Positions 42,385 to 50,350 of a DNA stretch of 64,000 bases are shown piece after piece. Origin of the DNA: Lentzea sp. NBRC 102530 (GTDB lineage Bacteria > Actinomycetota > Actinomycetes > Mycobacteriales > Pseudonocardiaceae). The position numbers were made by a program, and so were the translations under genes. The DNA is taken from contig NZ_BSTF01000007.1 of NCBI RefSeq assembly GCF_030269365.1, positions 372,001-436,000 of the forward strand. Reading direction: 5' to 3'. The stretch's first letter is position 1. Each line of letters starts with the position of its first letter. The notes beneath the pieces are model-generated. The model saw only the letters and a list, made by a program, of their open reading frames with translations, did no database searches and was not told the DNA's origin.

Positions 42385-43035
42385 TCACCCCTCGTAGCTC
42401 GCCCGGCCGGTGAACCTGGTGCCGTTGACGAAGAACGTGGGCGTGCCCCGCACCCCGGCGGCGGCGCCGTCCTCGCGGTCCTTCAGCACGCGCTCCAGCG
42501 TGGCGGGGTCGTCGAGGTCGGCCTCGAACTTCGCCAGGTCGAGCCCGAGGTCGCGGGCGAAGCCGACGAACAGGTCGCGCTGCTCGACCTGCCGCTCGCC
42601 CCACTCGGCCTGGGTCTCGTACATGCGCTGGTACATCGCCTGGAGCTTGCCCTGCCGGCTCGCCGCCTCCACGACGGTCGCCGACAGCTCGGCGTTGCGG
42701 TGGCTGGGAATCGGGAAGTACCGCAGCACGAACGTCACGCGGTCGCCGTACTCGGCGCGCAACCGCTCGACACTCGGGTAGGCAGCGCGGCAGGACTCGC
42801 ACTCGAAGTCGAGGAACCCGACGAGCGTCACCTCGGCACCGGGCACGTCGGTGAGCCGGTGGCTGTCGGGCCGGACGAGGAGTTCCGCGGGCGCGGCGGC
42901 CACCGGTCCCGCCGCCGTGGTGGTGCCCGCCTGGGGCTGCGACGGGCCGGTGAGCCTGCTCAGCAGGATGAAACCGCCTACCACCACGACGACCGTCGCG
43001 ATGATGATCAACGAGATCCGGGCGTTCTTGGACAT
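42385..43035 (-). CDS. DsbA-like thioredoxin-fold oxidoreductase, 3' end frameshifted
   Basis: 216 residues as read. One N-terminal membrane anchor (ISLIIIATVVVVVGGFILL), then a DsbA-type domain with active site FECESC and cis-proline GTPTFFVNG. The frame stops early at TGA after RASYEG. One extra G in the run GAGGGG would restore EGVKAALEQELAK and a stop at 42353, so a single-base deletion in a G-run is evident. Only about a dozen terminal residues are affected, so the protein may still work, or the base may be missing from the assembly. Confidence 0.85.
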   Translation of the reverse strand: MSKNARISLIIIATVVVVVGGFILLSRLTGPSQPQAGTTTAAGPVAAAPAELLVRPDSHRLTDVPGAEVTLVGFLDFECESCRAAYPSVERLRAEYGDRVTFVLRYFPIPSHRNAELSATVVEAASRQGKLQAMYQRMYETQAEWGERQVEQRDLFVGFARDLGLDLAKFEADLDDPATLERVLKDREDGAAAGVRGTPTFFVNGTRFTGRASYEG

Positions 43036-43093
43036 GACGACGACACACCTCTGGGTGTTCGGGGACGGGGAACGAGCACTGAACGGGCTCGGT

Positions 43094-43438
43094 CTACGTC
43101 CGCGACACGCAGAGCTGGGTCAGCCGCACTTCCGGACGGCGACACGGACCACCGCGCCGCACCGGCACGGCGGCACCGCGCACCGGGAAGACATGCGGGA
43201 GCCGAAGCCCGATCACCAGCAGCAGCACGGCGAACAACACGGCGAGGCAGATCTCGGGCACAGCGCCGAGACCGTCGAGATCATCGGGGTCGGCCAGCAC
43301 CTGGACGCTGGAGATCGAGCACTCCTCCGACGGCACCAAGTCGCCCTCGCACGGTGTTCCCTGCAGCAGCGCGATCCCCACGGCCAGCGCGAGCACGGCG
43401 AAGACGCGCACGAGACCCACTCGCGCGATCTTCCGCAT
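43094..43438 (-). CDS. Hypothetical small membrane protein
   Basis: 114 residues with two membrane helices (VFAVLALAVGIALL and ICLAVLFAVLLLVIGLRL) and an outer loop containing two cysteines (TPCEGDLVPSEECS). The ribosome site is weak. It lies between the YdeI-like and DsbA-like genes in one direction; the paired loop cysteines would suit a DsbA substrate or partner, which is inference. Confidence 0.6.
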   Translation of the reverse strand: MRKIARVGLVRVFAVLALAVGIALLQGTPCEGDLVPSEECSISSVQVLADPDDLDGLGAVPEICLAVLFAVLLLVIGLRLPHVFPVRGAAVPVRRGGPCRRPEVRLTQLCVSRT

Positions 43439-43459
43439 CGTGCCGGCCACGCGCCCGGG

Positions 43460-43918
43460 CTAGCCCGTGCCCACCGGGTCAGGACAGCTCGGTGATGATC
43501 TTCTCGAGACCCGCGCGCGGGTCTCGGACTGCTTCGCCGCCGCCACCGCCTCGGCCCGTTGCCGCTGGTTGCTGTAGGACAGCGCACCGAACGCCGCTTT
43601 GGCGTCCGGGTGCCGGTCCAGTGCCGCCGCCAGGTCGTCGGGCACCTCTGCGGTGCGTTCCGCGAGGTCGAGTGCGAGCGTCACCTCGACGGTGTCGCCG
43701 GCCTCGACGCCCGCCGCCTCCTGGTTGGCGGCGCTCAGCGGCAGCATGAAGTCGCCGCCGTGGACCGCGACGGTGCTGCGGTAGGTGTGAGGGCCGATCG
43801 TCACCAGCACCCTGGGTTTCTTGCCCTGGCCGAGCGCCTCGACCACGTCCGCCGGGACGCGCAGGCCGGTCGCGGTCTTGCCGTTGAGCTCGACCGGGGT
43901 GGTGAACGTGTGGGTCAC
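43460..43918 (-). CDS. YdeI/DUF1905-type protein, 3' end frameshifted
   Basis: 152 residues as read from a GTG with GGAGGG upstream. The DUF1905 beta-barrel (THTFTTPVELNGKTATGLRVP in segments, RVLVTIGPHTYRSTVAVHGG) is followed by the OmdA-like region PDAKAAFGALSYSNQRQ. Near the end the frame turns into RVSRRSSPSCPDP; the adjacent frame reads GLEKIITELS and a stop at 43479, the normal ending of the family. A one-base deletion lies in a 22-base perfect palindrome (43505-43526). Function of the family is poorly known. Confidence 0.82.
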   Translation of the reverse strand: MTHTFTTPVELNGKTATGLRVPADVVEALGQGKKPRVLVTIGPHTYRSTVAVHGGDFMLPLSAANQEAAGVEAGDTVEVTLALDLAERTAEVPDDLAAALDRHPDAKAAFGALSYSNQRQRAEAVAAAKQSETRARVSRRSSPSCPDPVGTG

Positions 43919-43971
43919 GGGTCGTCCCTCCGGGGATCGGATGCCTGGATTCGACCACATATGCTGCGGCC

Positions 43972-45636
43972 GTGCCCGGGACCTCGTTCGACGCCACCGA
44001 CCTGCCCGCCTTCGAGCCGCCGGAGTTCGAGGAGGAGCAGCCGGACGAGGACGAGCGGCCGCCGTTGCGCGGCACCACCACCCCGCCCGCCGGGATGGAC
44101 GAGGTCGACTGGGCCTCGCTCGAGGACGCCTACGACACGGCCGACCAGACGCCGTTGTTCATCGAGGCGATCACCAGTGACGACGCGGGCGACCGGAACT
44201 TCGGCCTCTACGGCCTGTACTCGGCGACCACGCACCAGGGTTCGGTCTACACCGCCTCCGAGGCCGCGATCCCGTTCCTGGCCGAATCGGTCCGCCACGA
44301 CAACGCACTGGCCGTGCAGTTCCTCGCCAGGATCGCGGTCGGCGAGACGCACTTCGTCACGCGGCCGGACGACCTGCGCGACGCCACGAGCAGGTACGCG
44401 GGCGTGGTCGCGGAGTTCGCCGCCGACGTCGAGGCGATGTGGGTGCGCACCGGCGACGACGAGGCGTTGCGGCTGCTGGTCCTGCTCGGCCGCGAGCCCT
44501 CGCTGCCCGCGCTCACCCCGGACGCGTCCGCCTCGCTGTGCCTGGCGCACGGTTTCGCCGCCGCCCGTGCCAACGGCGTCACGGCGGGTGTTCCGAGGCA
44601 GCGCGACGTGTCGGTGGAGCACGTTGCGGCGGCCCGCGACCTGATGACGAGCAGCCCGTCGCTCCATGTGCGGTGCGCGGCTGCGGTGTCCATTGTGTAC
44701 TCCGGGTTCGCCGACGAGCACGCGCTGGCGTTGCTGCACCACCTCGCGCAGGGCGAGTACCGGGTGTTCGACGCGTGGACGGGAGACTTCGCCGAACTGG
44801 CCGCCGCCGCGTGGACGTTCGGCACGACCGACGACGGTCTGCTCGCCACGCCCTCGCACACGAACCCGCCCCTGCACAGCCGCCTGCTCGAACGCATGAC
44901 GCGGCAGTTCCGCCGCAGCGGCGAGGTCTACCGGCCGGTGGCGCCGGAAGAACTGACGGACGCCCAGCGCCTCACGCTGGAAACGGCACTGCGGTCCGCG
45001 CCCGAGACGATCACCGGCGCGGACGTCACCTACCGGTGGATCGACGTACCGGGATCGGTGCCCGCGGCGCGGCGGCTGCTCGGCACCGCGACCGGCGAAC
45101 TCACCCGGCGCACCTCGGCCGGCCTGCTGTGGTTCGTGCTGGAGGACGCCCTGCTCGCCTCCGGTGACACCAAGACCGCGCTCGCCGCACTGGCCGAGGT
45201 GGACGCGTGGACCGCGCTCGGCGAGGTGTTCGCGGCCCCGCGCCCCGACAGCAGGGCCGAGAAGATCACCCTCACCGTGCGCCACCTCTACGGCGACGGC
45301 CGGGAGAACGCCGCGACCCTCCAGCTGTGCTCGACCTTCGCCGACGCCCTGGCCGGTCACCGCGACCGGGCCGGGGCGTTCCTCGACGAGTGGCTGCCGG
45401 TGGTGTCCGAAGTGGAGGGTCACGACCTGGCGTTCCAGGTGCCCGGCCAGCGCATCGGCACGGCACTGGCGGCGCTCGCCCGGTCCGGCGGGGTGCCGGA
45501 GCACTTCCACCCGATGGTCAAGCCCTACCACCGGTTCCCGCGGTACTCGACGGTGCCGCTGCCGCTGCTCCGGGAGATCGCGGAGGTGCTGCCGCCGGAC
45601 GTCCGCGCCGCCCGCCTCGCCGAGTGGGCGGACTGA
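43972..45636 (+). CDS. HEAT-repeat-like conserved hypothetical protein
   Basis: 554 residues from a GTG at 43972. After an acidic, probably disordered start (EFEEEQPDEDERPP) it is almost wholly helical in HEAT-like pairs (ASEAAIPFLAESVRHDNALAVQFLARIA). This is an actinomycete family usually annotated as HEAT-repeat protein, a protein-binding scaffold without known task. CATATG/TATGCT some ten bases before the start suggests a near-leaderless promoter. It is divergent from the YdeI-like gene and runs toward a convergent SDR gene. Confidence 0.8.
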   Translation: MPGTSFDATDLPAFEPPEFEEEQPDEDERPPLRGTTTPPAGMDEVDWASLEDAYDTADQTPLFIEAITSDDAGDRNFGLYGLYSATTHQGSVYTASEAAIPFLAESVRHDNALAVQFLARIAVGETHFVTRPDDLRDATSRYAGVVAEFAADVEAMWVRTGDDEALRLLVLLGREPSLPALTPDASASLCLAHGFAAARANGVTAGVPRQRDVSVEHVAAARDLMTSSPSLHVRCAAAVSIVYSGFADEHALALLHHLAQGEYRVFDAWTGDFAELAAAAWTFGTTDDGLLATPSHTNPPLHSRLLERMTRQFRRSGEVYRPVAPEELTDAQRLTLETALRSAPETITGADVTYRWIDVPGSVPAARRLLGTATGELTRRTSAGLLWFVLEDALLASGDTKTALAALAEVDAWTALGEVFAAPRPDSRAEKITLTVRHLYGDGRENAATLQLCSTFADALAGHRDRAGAFLDEWLPVVSEVEGHDLAFQVPGQRIGTALAALARSGGVPEHFHPMVKPYHRFPRYSTVPLPLLREIAEVLPPDVRAARLAEWAD

Positions 45637-45651
45637 CGCCCGCCCCGCGCG

Positions 45652-46452
45652 TCAGGCGACCTTGGTGGAGCCGCCGTCCACCGCCCAGTTCGAGCCGATG
45701 ACGCTCGGCATCGTCGGCGACGCGAGCACCAGCACGGCGCGGGCGATCTCCTCCGGTTCGATCATCGTGCCGGTGAGCATGCCCAGTTCCTTCGGCAAGG
45801 CGGCCAGCAGGTCGCCGTGCCCGACGCCGATCGCCCCGGCGACCTGCGACAGGTAGCCGCCCTCCCCCGCGATCGTGTGGGTGCGGGTGAGCGACGGCGA
45901 CACGGCGTTGACCCGCACGCCTTCCGGGCCGACGCGTTCGGCGAGGGCGCGGGTGAACATGTTGATCGCCGACTTGGCCACCGCGTACGGCAGCGGGGTG
46001 GCGCCGGGAGCGCCGATCCGCCGCCCGCTGTCGGAGCTGATGTTGACGACGGCCCCGCGCGCCTCGAGCAACGCGGGCAGCGCGGCCCTGGTGACGCGCA
46101 CGGCGGCGTGCAGGTTGAGTTCGAAGACGTCCCGCCAGATGTCGTCGCCGCCGTCGAGCACGTCACCGAACGAGCCGTCCGGCAGGCCGTCGCCGCCCCC
46201 GGCGTTGTTGACCAGCACGTCCAGCCGGGGGTTCGCCGCCAGCACCGCCTCGACCGCACGGCGCGGTCCCTCCACTTCGGACAGATCGGCCGCGACGAAG
46301 GTGGCGCCGGTCGCCTCCAGTTCGGGCGTCGAGCGGCGCGACACCGCGACCACGTCCGCGCCCTCCTGCCGGAAGGCCCGCACGATCGCGAGCCCGATGC
46401 CCTTGCTGGCGCCCGTCACGAGCACGCGCTTCCCGGCGAGGTTCAGATCCAT
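45652..46452 (-). CDS. Short-chain dehydrogenase/reductase
   Basis: 266 residues. The Rossmann motif VTGASKGIGLAIV, NNAGGG, the catalytic Ser in VNISSDSG and the YAVAK motif are intact, and the C-terminal SNWAVDGGSTKV is typical. NAD(P)-dependent oxidoreductase of unknown substrate. GGAG lies upstream of the ATG at 46452. It is divergent from a TetR gene across an exceptionally long palindrome and is probably its target. Confidence 0.94.
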   Translation of the reverse strand: MDLNLAGKRVLVTGASKGIGLAIVRAFRQEGADVVAVSRRSTPELEATGATFVAADLSEVEGPRRAVEAVLAANPRLDVLVNNAGGGDGLPDGSFGDVLDGGDDIWRDVFELNLHAAVRVTRAALPALLEARGAVVNISSDSGRRIGAPGATPLPYAVAKSAINMFTRALAERVGPEGVRVNAVSPSLTRTHTIAGEGGYLSQVAGAIGVGHGDLLAALPKELGMLTGTMIEPEEIARAVLVLASPTMPSVIGSNWAVDGGSTKVA

Positions 46453-46486
46453 GACTCTCAGCTCCTTGTCGAACGACCGATGCCAC

Positions 46487-46542
46487 AAATGCAACACCTA
46501 AGTCTCACTTATGTCAACAAGTGAGACTTAGGTGTTGCATTT
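46487..46542. promoter_or_regulatory. 56-base inverted repeat, probable TetR operator
   Basis: Two perfect 24-base arms (46487-46510 and 46519-46542) flank an eight-base centre. Each arm holds one smaller palindrome of the form AAGT-N3-ACTT (AAGTCTCACTT on the left, AAGTGAGACTT on the right), so two TetR dimer pairs could bind. It covers the promoters of the divergent SDR and TetR genes. Confidence 0.85.
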
Positions 46543-46580
46543 ATCGTGGTCGTTAGGCTGGGTCACACCATGGAGGTCAG

Positions 46581-47171
46581 ATGAGCGCGCCCACCCCGCC
46601 GCGGCCGGTCCGCGCGGACGCCGAACGCAACGTGACGCGCATCCTGGAGGCGGCCAAGGTCGTTCTCGCGGACGACCCGACCGCGTCGCTCGAACGCATC
46701 GCGGACGAGGCAGGCCTCGCCCGCGCCACCGTGCACCGCCGGTTCTCCTCGCGCAAAGCGTTGCTGGAGGCGTTGTTCGCGCAGCTCAACGACCAGTACC
46801 TGCACGCGCTGACCGAGGCCAGGGCCGAGACCGCTCCCCCGCTCGTGGCCCTGCACCGGGTGACCGAGCTGGTCATCGAGATCAAGTTCCGGCACCGCCT
46901 CGCGGTGGAGGTCGTGAACGGCAGCGGCGTCGGCCACTCGTTCCTGAGCCCGGAGGTGCAGGAGCGGGCGAAGGAGTTGTTCGTCCGGCTGCACGAGGCC
47001 GGCGCGATCACCGCCGCGAACCCGTCCTGGTGCCTGCGCGTCTACCTCGCGATCCTCGACGAGGTCCACCAACTGCCGGTCGGCGCACCCGAACTCGGCG
47101 ACGGCGACGACCTCACCGCGCGCACCGCGCTGCAGGTCTCGACGGTGCTGGGAGCGCTAGGCCACCGCTGA
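46581..47171 (+). CDS. TetR-family regulator
   Basis: 196 residues. The N-terminal helix-turn-helix LERIADEAGLARATVHRRFSSRKALLEALF (in segments) is followed by an ordinary helical ligand domain. TGGAGG precedes the ATG at 46581. It probably represses itself and the divergent SDR gene through the long inverted repeat. The ligand is unknown. Confidence 0.92.
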   Translation: MSAPTPPRPVRADAERNVTRILEAAKVVLADDPTASLERIADEAGLARATVHRRFSSRKALLEALFAQLNDQYLHALTEARAETAPPLVALHRVTELVIEIKFRHRLAVEVVNGSGVGHSFLSPEVQERAKELFVRLHEAGAITAANPSWCLRVYLAILDEVHQLPVGAPELGDGDDLTARTALQVSTVLGALGHR

Positions 47172-47196
47172 GAGCGCGCCCGTGCGCTGAGGCGAA

Positions 47197-47216
47197 CGCC
47201 CGTCAAATGACGGGCG
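47197..47216. terminator. Hairpin after the TetR gene
   Basis: CGCCCGTCA and TGACGGGCG pair around two bases, 25 bases after the TetR stop. A loop of two is tight, so in practice the stem would open slightly. Confidence 0.5.
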
Positions 47217-47241
47217 CTGCGGACCGGCGTTCAGGGCGAGG

Positions 47242-47637
47242 ATGGAGTCGATCGACCTCGACCTCGACGGGAGCACGGACATGGTGAACACGACTGCGGG
47301 CGTCGACCCGGCGGCGGTGCCGAGCGGGACCGGCTGCGCGGAGTGCGAGGCGAGCGAGGGCTGGTGGTTCCACCTGCGACGGTGCGCGCAGTGCGGGCAC
47401 ATCGGCTGCTGCGACTCGTCGCCGTCCCAGCACGCCACGGCGCACTTCCAGGCCACCGGGCACAGGATCCTGCGCAGCTTCGAGCCCGGTGAGGAGTGGT
47501 TCTGGGACTTCGAGGCGCAGACCGGTTACGACAGCGGGCCGGAACTCGCGGCACCCGCGCACCACCCGGTCGACCAGCCCGCCCCCGGACCGGCCGGGCG
47601 CGTTCCCGCCGACTGGGTCGAGAAACTGCACCGGTGA
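47242..47637 (+). CDS. UBP-type zinc-finger protein, second copy
   Basis: 131 residues from 47242, or 118 from an ATG at 47281 that has GGGAG upstream. The zinc ligands match the protein at 21631 closely: CAECEASEGWWFHLRRCAQC (in segments), GCCDSSPSQHATAHF and GHRILRSFEPGEEW. A C-terminal extension (to VEKLHR) has no recognised domain. Unlike the first copy it stands alone. Function unknown. Confidence 0.88.
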   Translation: MESIDLDLDGSTDMVNTTAGVDPAAVPSGTGCAECEASEGWWFHLRRCAQCGHIGCCDSSPSQHATAHFQATGHRILRSFEPGEEWFWDFEAQTGYDSGPELAAPAHHPVDQPAPGPAGRVPADWVEKLHR

Positions 47638-47689
47638 GTCCCCCTCGGCCAGGTGGCGCACGTTCGCTCGAGAAAACGCGGATCAGGTG

Positions 47690-48060
47690 AAGCAGGGGCC
47701 ACCCCCCGCGTTCGCAACCGGGGCCCGGCATTCGGCAAGACCTCGCTCTTGTCGTCGGTGAACGCGTTGGTCGCCCCGCCCGTCCCGGTGATCCGCGAAC
47801 ACCCAGACCGCGCCGGTGTGCGTGTTCCAGTCCCAGTCGCGGGTACCGGCGCACGTCAGCGTCGTGCCCCGAACGGCTTGGCGTCGTGCCGGCTCGACAC
47901 CATCACACCGGAACCGTTGAAGACGGTGCCGGCGATGAGCGAGTCCTCGATGCGGTCGTCGGTGCCGCCGTAGATCGACCGGCAGGGCGATGGTGTTGAA
48001 CGCGAACACGCTGCGGCTGACGGCGTTGTTCGGGTTCCACGACCACGTCGCCAAAGCGGC
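47690..48060 (-). pseudogene. Remnant: parallel beta-helix protein, GH87/mycodextranase-like
   Basis: On the minus strand, pieces in different frames read WSWNPNNAVSRSVFAFNTIA, then SIYGGTDDRIEDSLIAGTVF and GSGVMVSSRHDAKPF, then TTLTCAGTRDWDWNTHTGAV. This is the repeating pattern of secreted beta-helix glucanases of the mycodextranase kind. At least three frameshifts and missing ends mark it as dead. It fills the 463-base gap between the second UBP gene and the DUF4342 gene; nothing else was seen there apart from the hairpin at 48056. Confidence 0.62.
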
Positions 48061-48085
48061 CGGAGGGTCGTTCCCCTCCGGCCGC
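48056..48085. terminator. Terminator of the DUF4342 gene
   Basis: GCGGCCGGAGGG and its complement form a 12-base perfect stem with a six-base loop, 15 bases after the stop codon of the minus-strand gene. Confidence 0.75.
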
Positions 48086-48100
48086 GGCGGTTCAGCACGC

Positions 48101-48394
48101 TCAGATGCGCTCGGACTCCACGGTCGTCGCCGGCGGCTGCGCGGCGGGCTGCTCGCGGTTCTCCAACTTGATGCCGCACTTGCTCACCAGCGCGACACCG
48201 GCACCGATCGTCGTGGCCACCGGGGCCGCCAGCGCCGCCACGACACCGAGAGCCACCGGCACCTCCAGCACCACGTCGTCCTTGCTGTCACGCACGACCA
48301 CGCGGCGGTTGATGCCCTCGCTGACCAGCCCTCGAACGGCGTCGACCACCGAGTCGACGGCGGAACGGGCGGACTCGGGCTTGGGTTCGCTCAT
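48101..48394 (-). CDS. Small DUF4342-like protein
   Basis: 97 residues. DAVRGLVSEGINRRVVVRDS and VVLEVPVALGVVAALAAPVATTIGAGVAL (in segments) follow the DUF4342 plan: a short soluble part, a beta pair, then a hydrophobic segment that probably inserts in the membrane. AGGAG precedes the ATG at 48394. Function of the family is not known. Confidence 0.75.
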   Translation of the reverse strand: MSEPKPESARSAVDSVVDAVRGLVSEGINRRVVVRDSKDDVVLEVPVALGVVAALAAPVATTIGAGVALVSKCGIKLENREQPAAQPPATTVESERI

Positions 48395-48522
48395 GACTCT
48401 CCTAGAACTGCGGTTGTCCCTGACAACTACAGAGTGCCCGCGATCGGTCACCTGCGGCATCAGGGTTTCCCCTGACGATCGCCTGATATCCCCCTCAGCC
48501 CACAGGCGGACTGCCCGAACGG

Positions 48523-49284
48523 TCAGCGCCTGGCCGCGGTGAGACCCCAGGTGGCGTACCTCAGGGTCACCACGTCACCGACCTCGGCAGCCACCTCCGC
48601 GAGCAGCGAGTCCACATCGGACGACGACACCATCGTCAGGCCGCCGGAGGTCGGGATCAGGTCGAGGAGTTCGGCGCGGGTGTGGACGCGTTCCCAGTCG
48701 TGCCGCCAGATCTCGGGTTCGCCGAAGCCGCCCGCCTCGCGGATCCCTTCCGCGGCCCGCACGTAGAGCCCCCGGTAGGCGTCCAGCATGGACGTTCGCG
48801 GCACGACGGGCGAGTCGGGAACGAACCTCCCAAACGCCCTCGCGAAGGCCTCGGCAGCACCATCGGGGAGTTCGTAGACGTGCCCGAACGGCGCCAGCAC
48901 ACCTCCCGGACGCAGGACCTGCGCGGCTTTCCTGGCGCCCGCGACCGGGTCGATCCAGTGCCAGGCGGTGCCGGAGACCACGGCGTCGAACGTGCGTCCC
49001 GCCGGCTCCCACTCCTCGAAGGTCGCGACCTCGACGGCGACGCCGGTCCCCCGCGCGAACTCGGCCATCCGCGCGTCCGGTTCGACGCCGAGGACGGTGC
49101 GGCCGCGCCCCAGCAGCTGGCGGGCGACGATGCCGGTGCCGCAGCCGACGTCGAGGAAGTCGCGGCCGGGCAGGCGGTCGAGCACCGCCTCGGGGTAGGT
49201 GGCACGGGTGCGGTCGTAGCGGGCGGGGTCGGTGCCGAACGACTCCGCCACCGCTCGGTGGCTGTGCGGCGGTAAAGTGACCAT
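48523..49284 (-). CDS. Class I SAM-dependent methyltransferase
   Basis: 253 residues. SAM-binding motif I FLDVGCGTGIVARQL, acidic loop GVEPDARM, and post-motif VSGTAWHWIDP, LRPGGVLAPFG are clear. It belongs to the broad UbiE/methyltransf_11 group; substrate unknown. The ATG at 49284 lies eight bases from a 26-base perfect palindrome that separates it from a TetR gene, so it is probably repressed by that TetR. Confidence 0.93.
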   Translation of the reverse strand: MVTLPPHSHRAVAESFGTDPARYDRTRATYPEAVLDRLPGRDFLDVGCGTGIVARQLLGRGRTVLGVEPDARMAEFARGTGVAVEVATFEEWEPAGRTFDAVVSGTAWHWIDPVAGARKAAQVLRPGGVLAPFGHVYELPDGAAEAFARAFGRFVPDSPVVPRTSMLDAYRGLYVRAAEGIREAGGFGEPEIWRHDWERVHTRAELLDLIPTSGGLTMVSSSDVDSLLAEVAAEVGDVVTLRYATWGLTAARR

Positions 49285-49291
49285 GCGCCCA

Positions 49292-49317
49292 CTCTAGTGG
49301 GCAAGTGCCCACTAGAG
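49292..49317. promoter_or_regulatory. 26-base perfect palindrome, probable TetR operator
   Basis: CTCTAGTGGGCA, two bases, then its exact complement TGCCCACTAGAG. It fills the 41-base gap between the divergent methyltransferase and TetR genes. A further half-site GTGCCCAC overlaps the TetR start codon at 49326. Confidence 0.82.
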
Positions 49318-49325
49318 GAGCAGAT

Positions 49326-49922
49326 GTGCCCACCGGGGTGGCGCTGCACGACGCGCGCCGGCAGTTGTTCGACGCGGCCGCACGGGTCCTGCTGCGGGAC
49401 GGTCCGAGCGAGCTGACCAGCAGGTCCGTCACGACCGAGGCCGGGGTCGCCAAGGGTGTGCTGCACCGGCACTTCACCGACTTCGACGGCTTCCTCACCG
49501 AACTGGTGCTGGACCGCATCGCGCAGATCGAGGTGCAGGCGGCCGAGCTGCGCGACGCCACCGGGTCCGTCGCCGACAACCTGACGAACGCCCTGGTCAG
49601 GGGCTTCGAGCCGGTGATGGTGTCGATCATCGTGCTGGTCGTCGCGCGGGACGGGCTGCGTCGGCGGCTCCGCGCGGCCGGCACCGCGCACCTCCCGCTC
49701 GTCGGCGAGTACACCGCGATGATCGCCGACTACCTCCGGGCCGAGCGCGCGGCGGGCCGGATCGCACCGGACGCCGACGTCGAGACGCTCGCGCCGACGT
49801 TGATCGGCGCCGCGCACCTCAAGTTCACCGAGCACAGCGACACCGCGCCCGAGGCGGTGCGCAAGGTGGTGACGTCACTACTGGCCGGGAATGCGGCCGG
49901 GAGCCGAGACGTTGATCACTGA
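49326..49922 (+). CDS. TetR-family regulator
   Basis: 198 residues from a GTG at 49326 with GAGGAG six bases upstream; a GTG at 49305 lies inside the operator and is less likely. The helix-turn-helix is [26 protein letters not shown]. It likely controls the divergent methyltransferase, itself and the deazaflavin-type reductase that starts one base after its stop. Confidence 0.92.
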   Translation: MPTGVALHDARRQLFDAAARVLLRDGPSELTSRSVTTEAGVAKGVLHRHFTDFDGFLTELVLDRIAQIEVQAAELRDATGSVADNLTNALVRGFEPVMVSIIVLVVARDGLRRRLRAAGTAHLPLVGEYTAMIADYLRAERAAGRIAPDADVETLAPTLIGAAHLKFTEHSDTAPEAVRKVVTSLLAGNAAGSRDVDH

Positions 49923-49923
49923 C

Positions 49924-50349
49924 ATGGCAGACGTAGAGCTCAGCCCCACCGAATGGGTGCACGACCAGACCAAGACGATCCTGGAAACCGGGACGACCGA
50001 GGGCGTGAAGGTGCTCGGCCGGCCGATCGTGCTCCTGACCGTGCGCGGCGCGAAGAGCGGCAAGCTCCGCTACACGCCGGTCATGCGCGTCGAGCACGAC
50101 GGGAGCTACGCGGTCGTGGCGTCCAAGGGCGGTGCGGCGGAGCACCCGACCTGGTACCACAACATCGTGGCGCACCCGGAGATCGTGCTGCAGGACGGCA
50201 CCGAGGCGAAGACCTACACGGCTCGTGAGGTCGACGGCGACGAGCGGGCCGCCTGGTGGGAACGGGCCGTGGCGGCGTTCCCGAACTACGCCGAGTACCA
50301 GACGAAGACCGACCGCCAGATCCCGGTGTTCGTGCTCGACCCGAAGTAG
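49924..50349 (+). CDS. F420-dependent (Ddn-like) nitroreductase-family protein
   Basis: 141 residues. [35 protein letters not shown] (in segments) and [19 protein letters not shown] are hallmarks of the deazaflavin-dependent nitroreductase family, which uses reduced F420. Such enzymes reduce quinones or xenobiotics. The ATG at 49924 immediately follows the TetR stop, so the two are co-transcribed. Its end almost touches the convergent DeoR gene. Confidence 0.92.
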   Translation: MADVELSPTEWVHDQTKTILETGTTEGVKVLGRPIVLLTVRGAKSGKLRYTPVMRVEHDGSYAVVASKGGAAEHPTWYHNIVAHPEIVLQDGTEAKTYTAREVDGDERAAWWERAVAAFPNYAEYQTKTDRQIPVFVLDPK

Positions 50350-50350
50350 T

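Noticed and set aside
39069-42413. Very long open frame on the plus strand through the MFS, MarR and M20 region
   Set aside because: It is the antisense or off-frame shadow of well-supported genes; composition is Arg/Gly/Ala-rich nonsense, as expected in GC-rich DNA.
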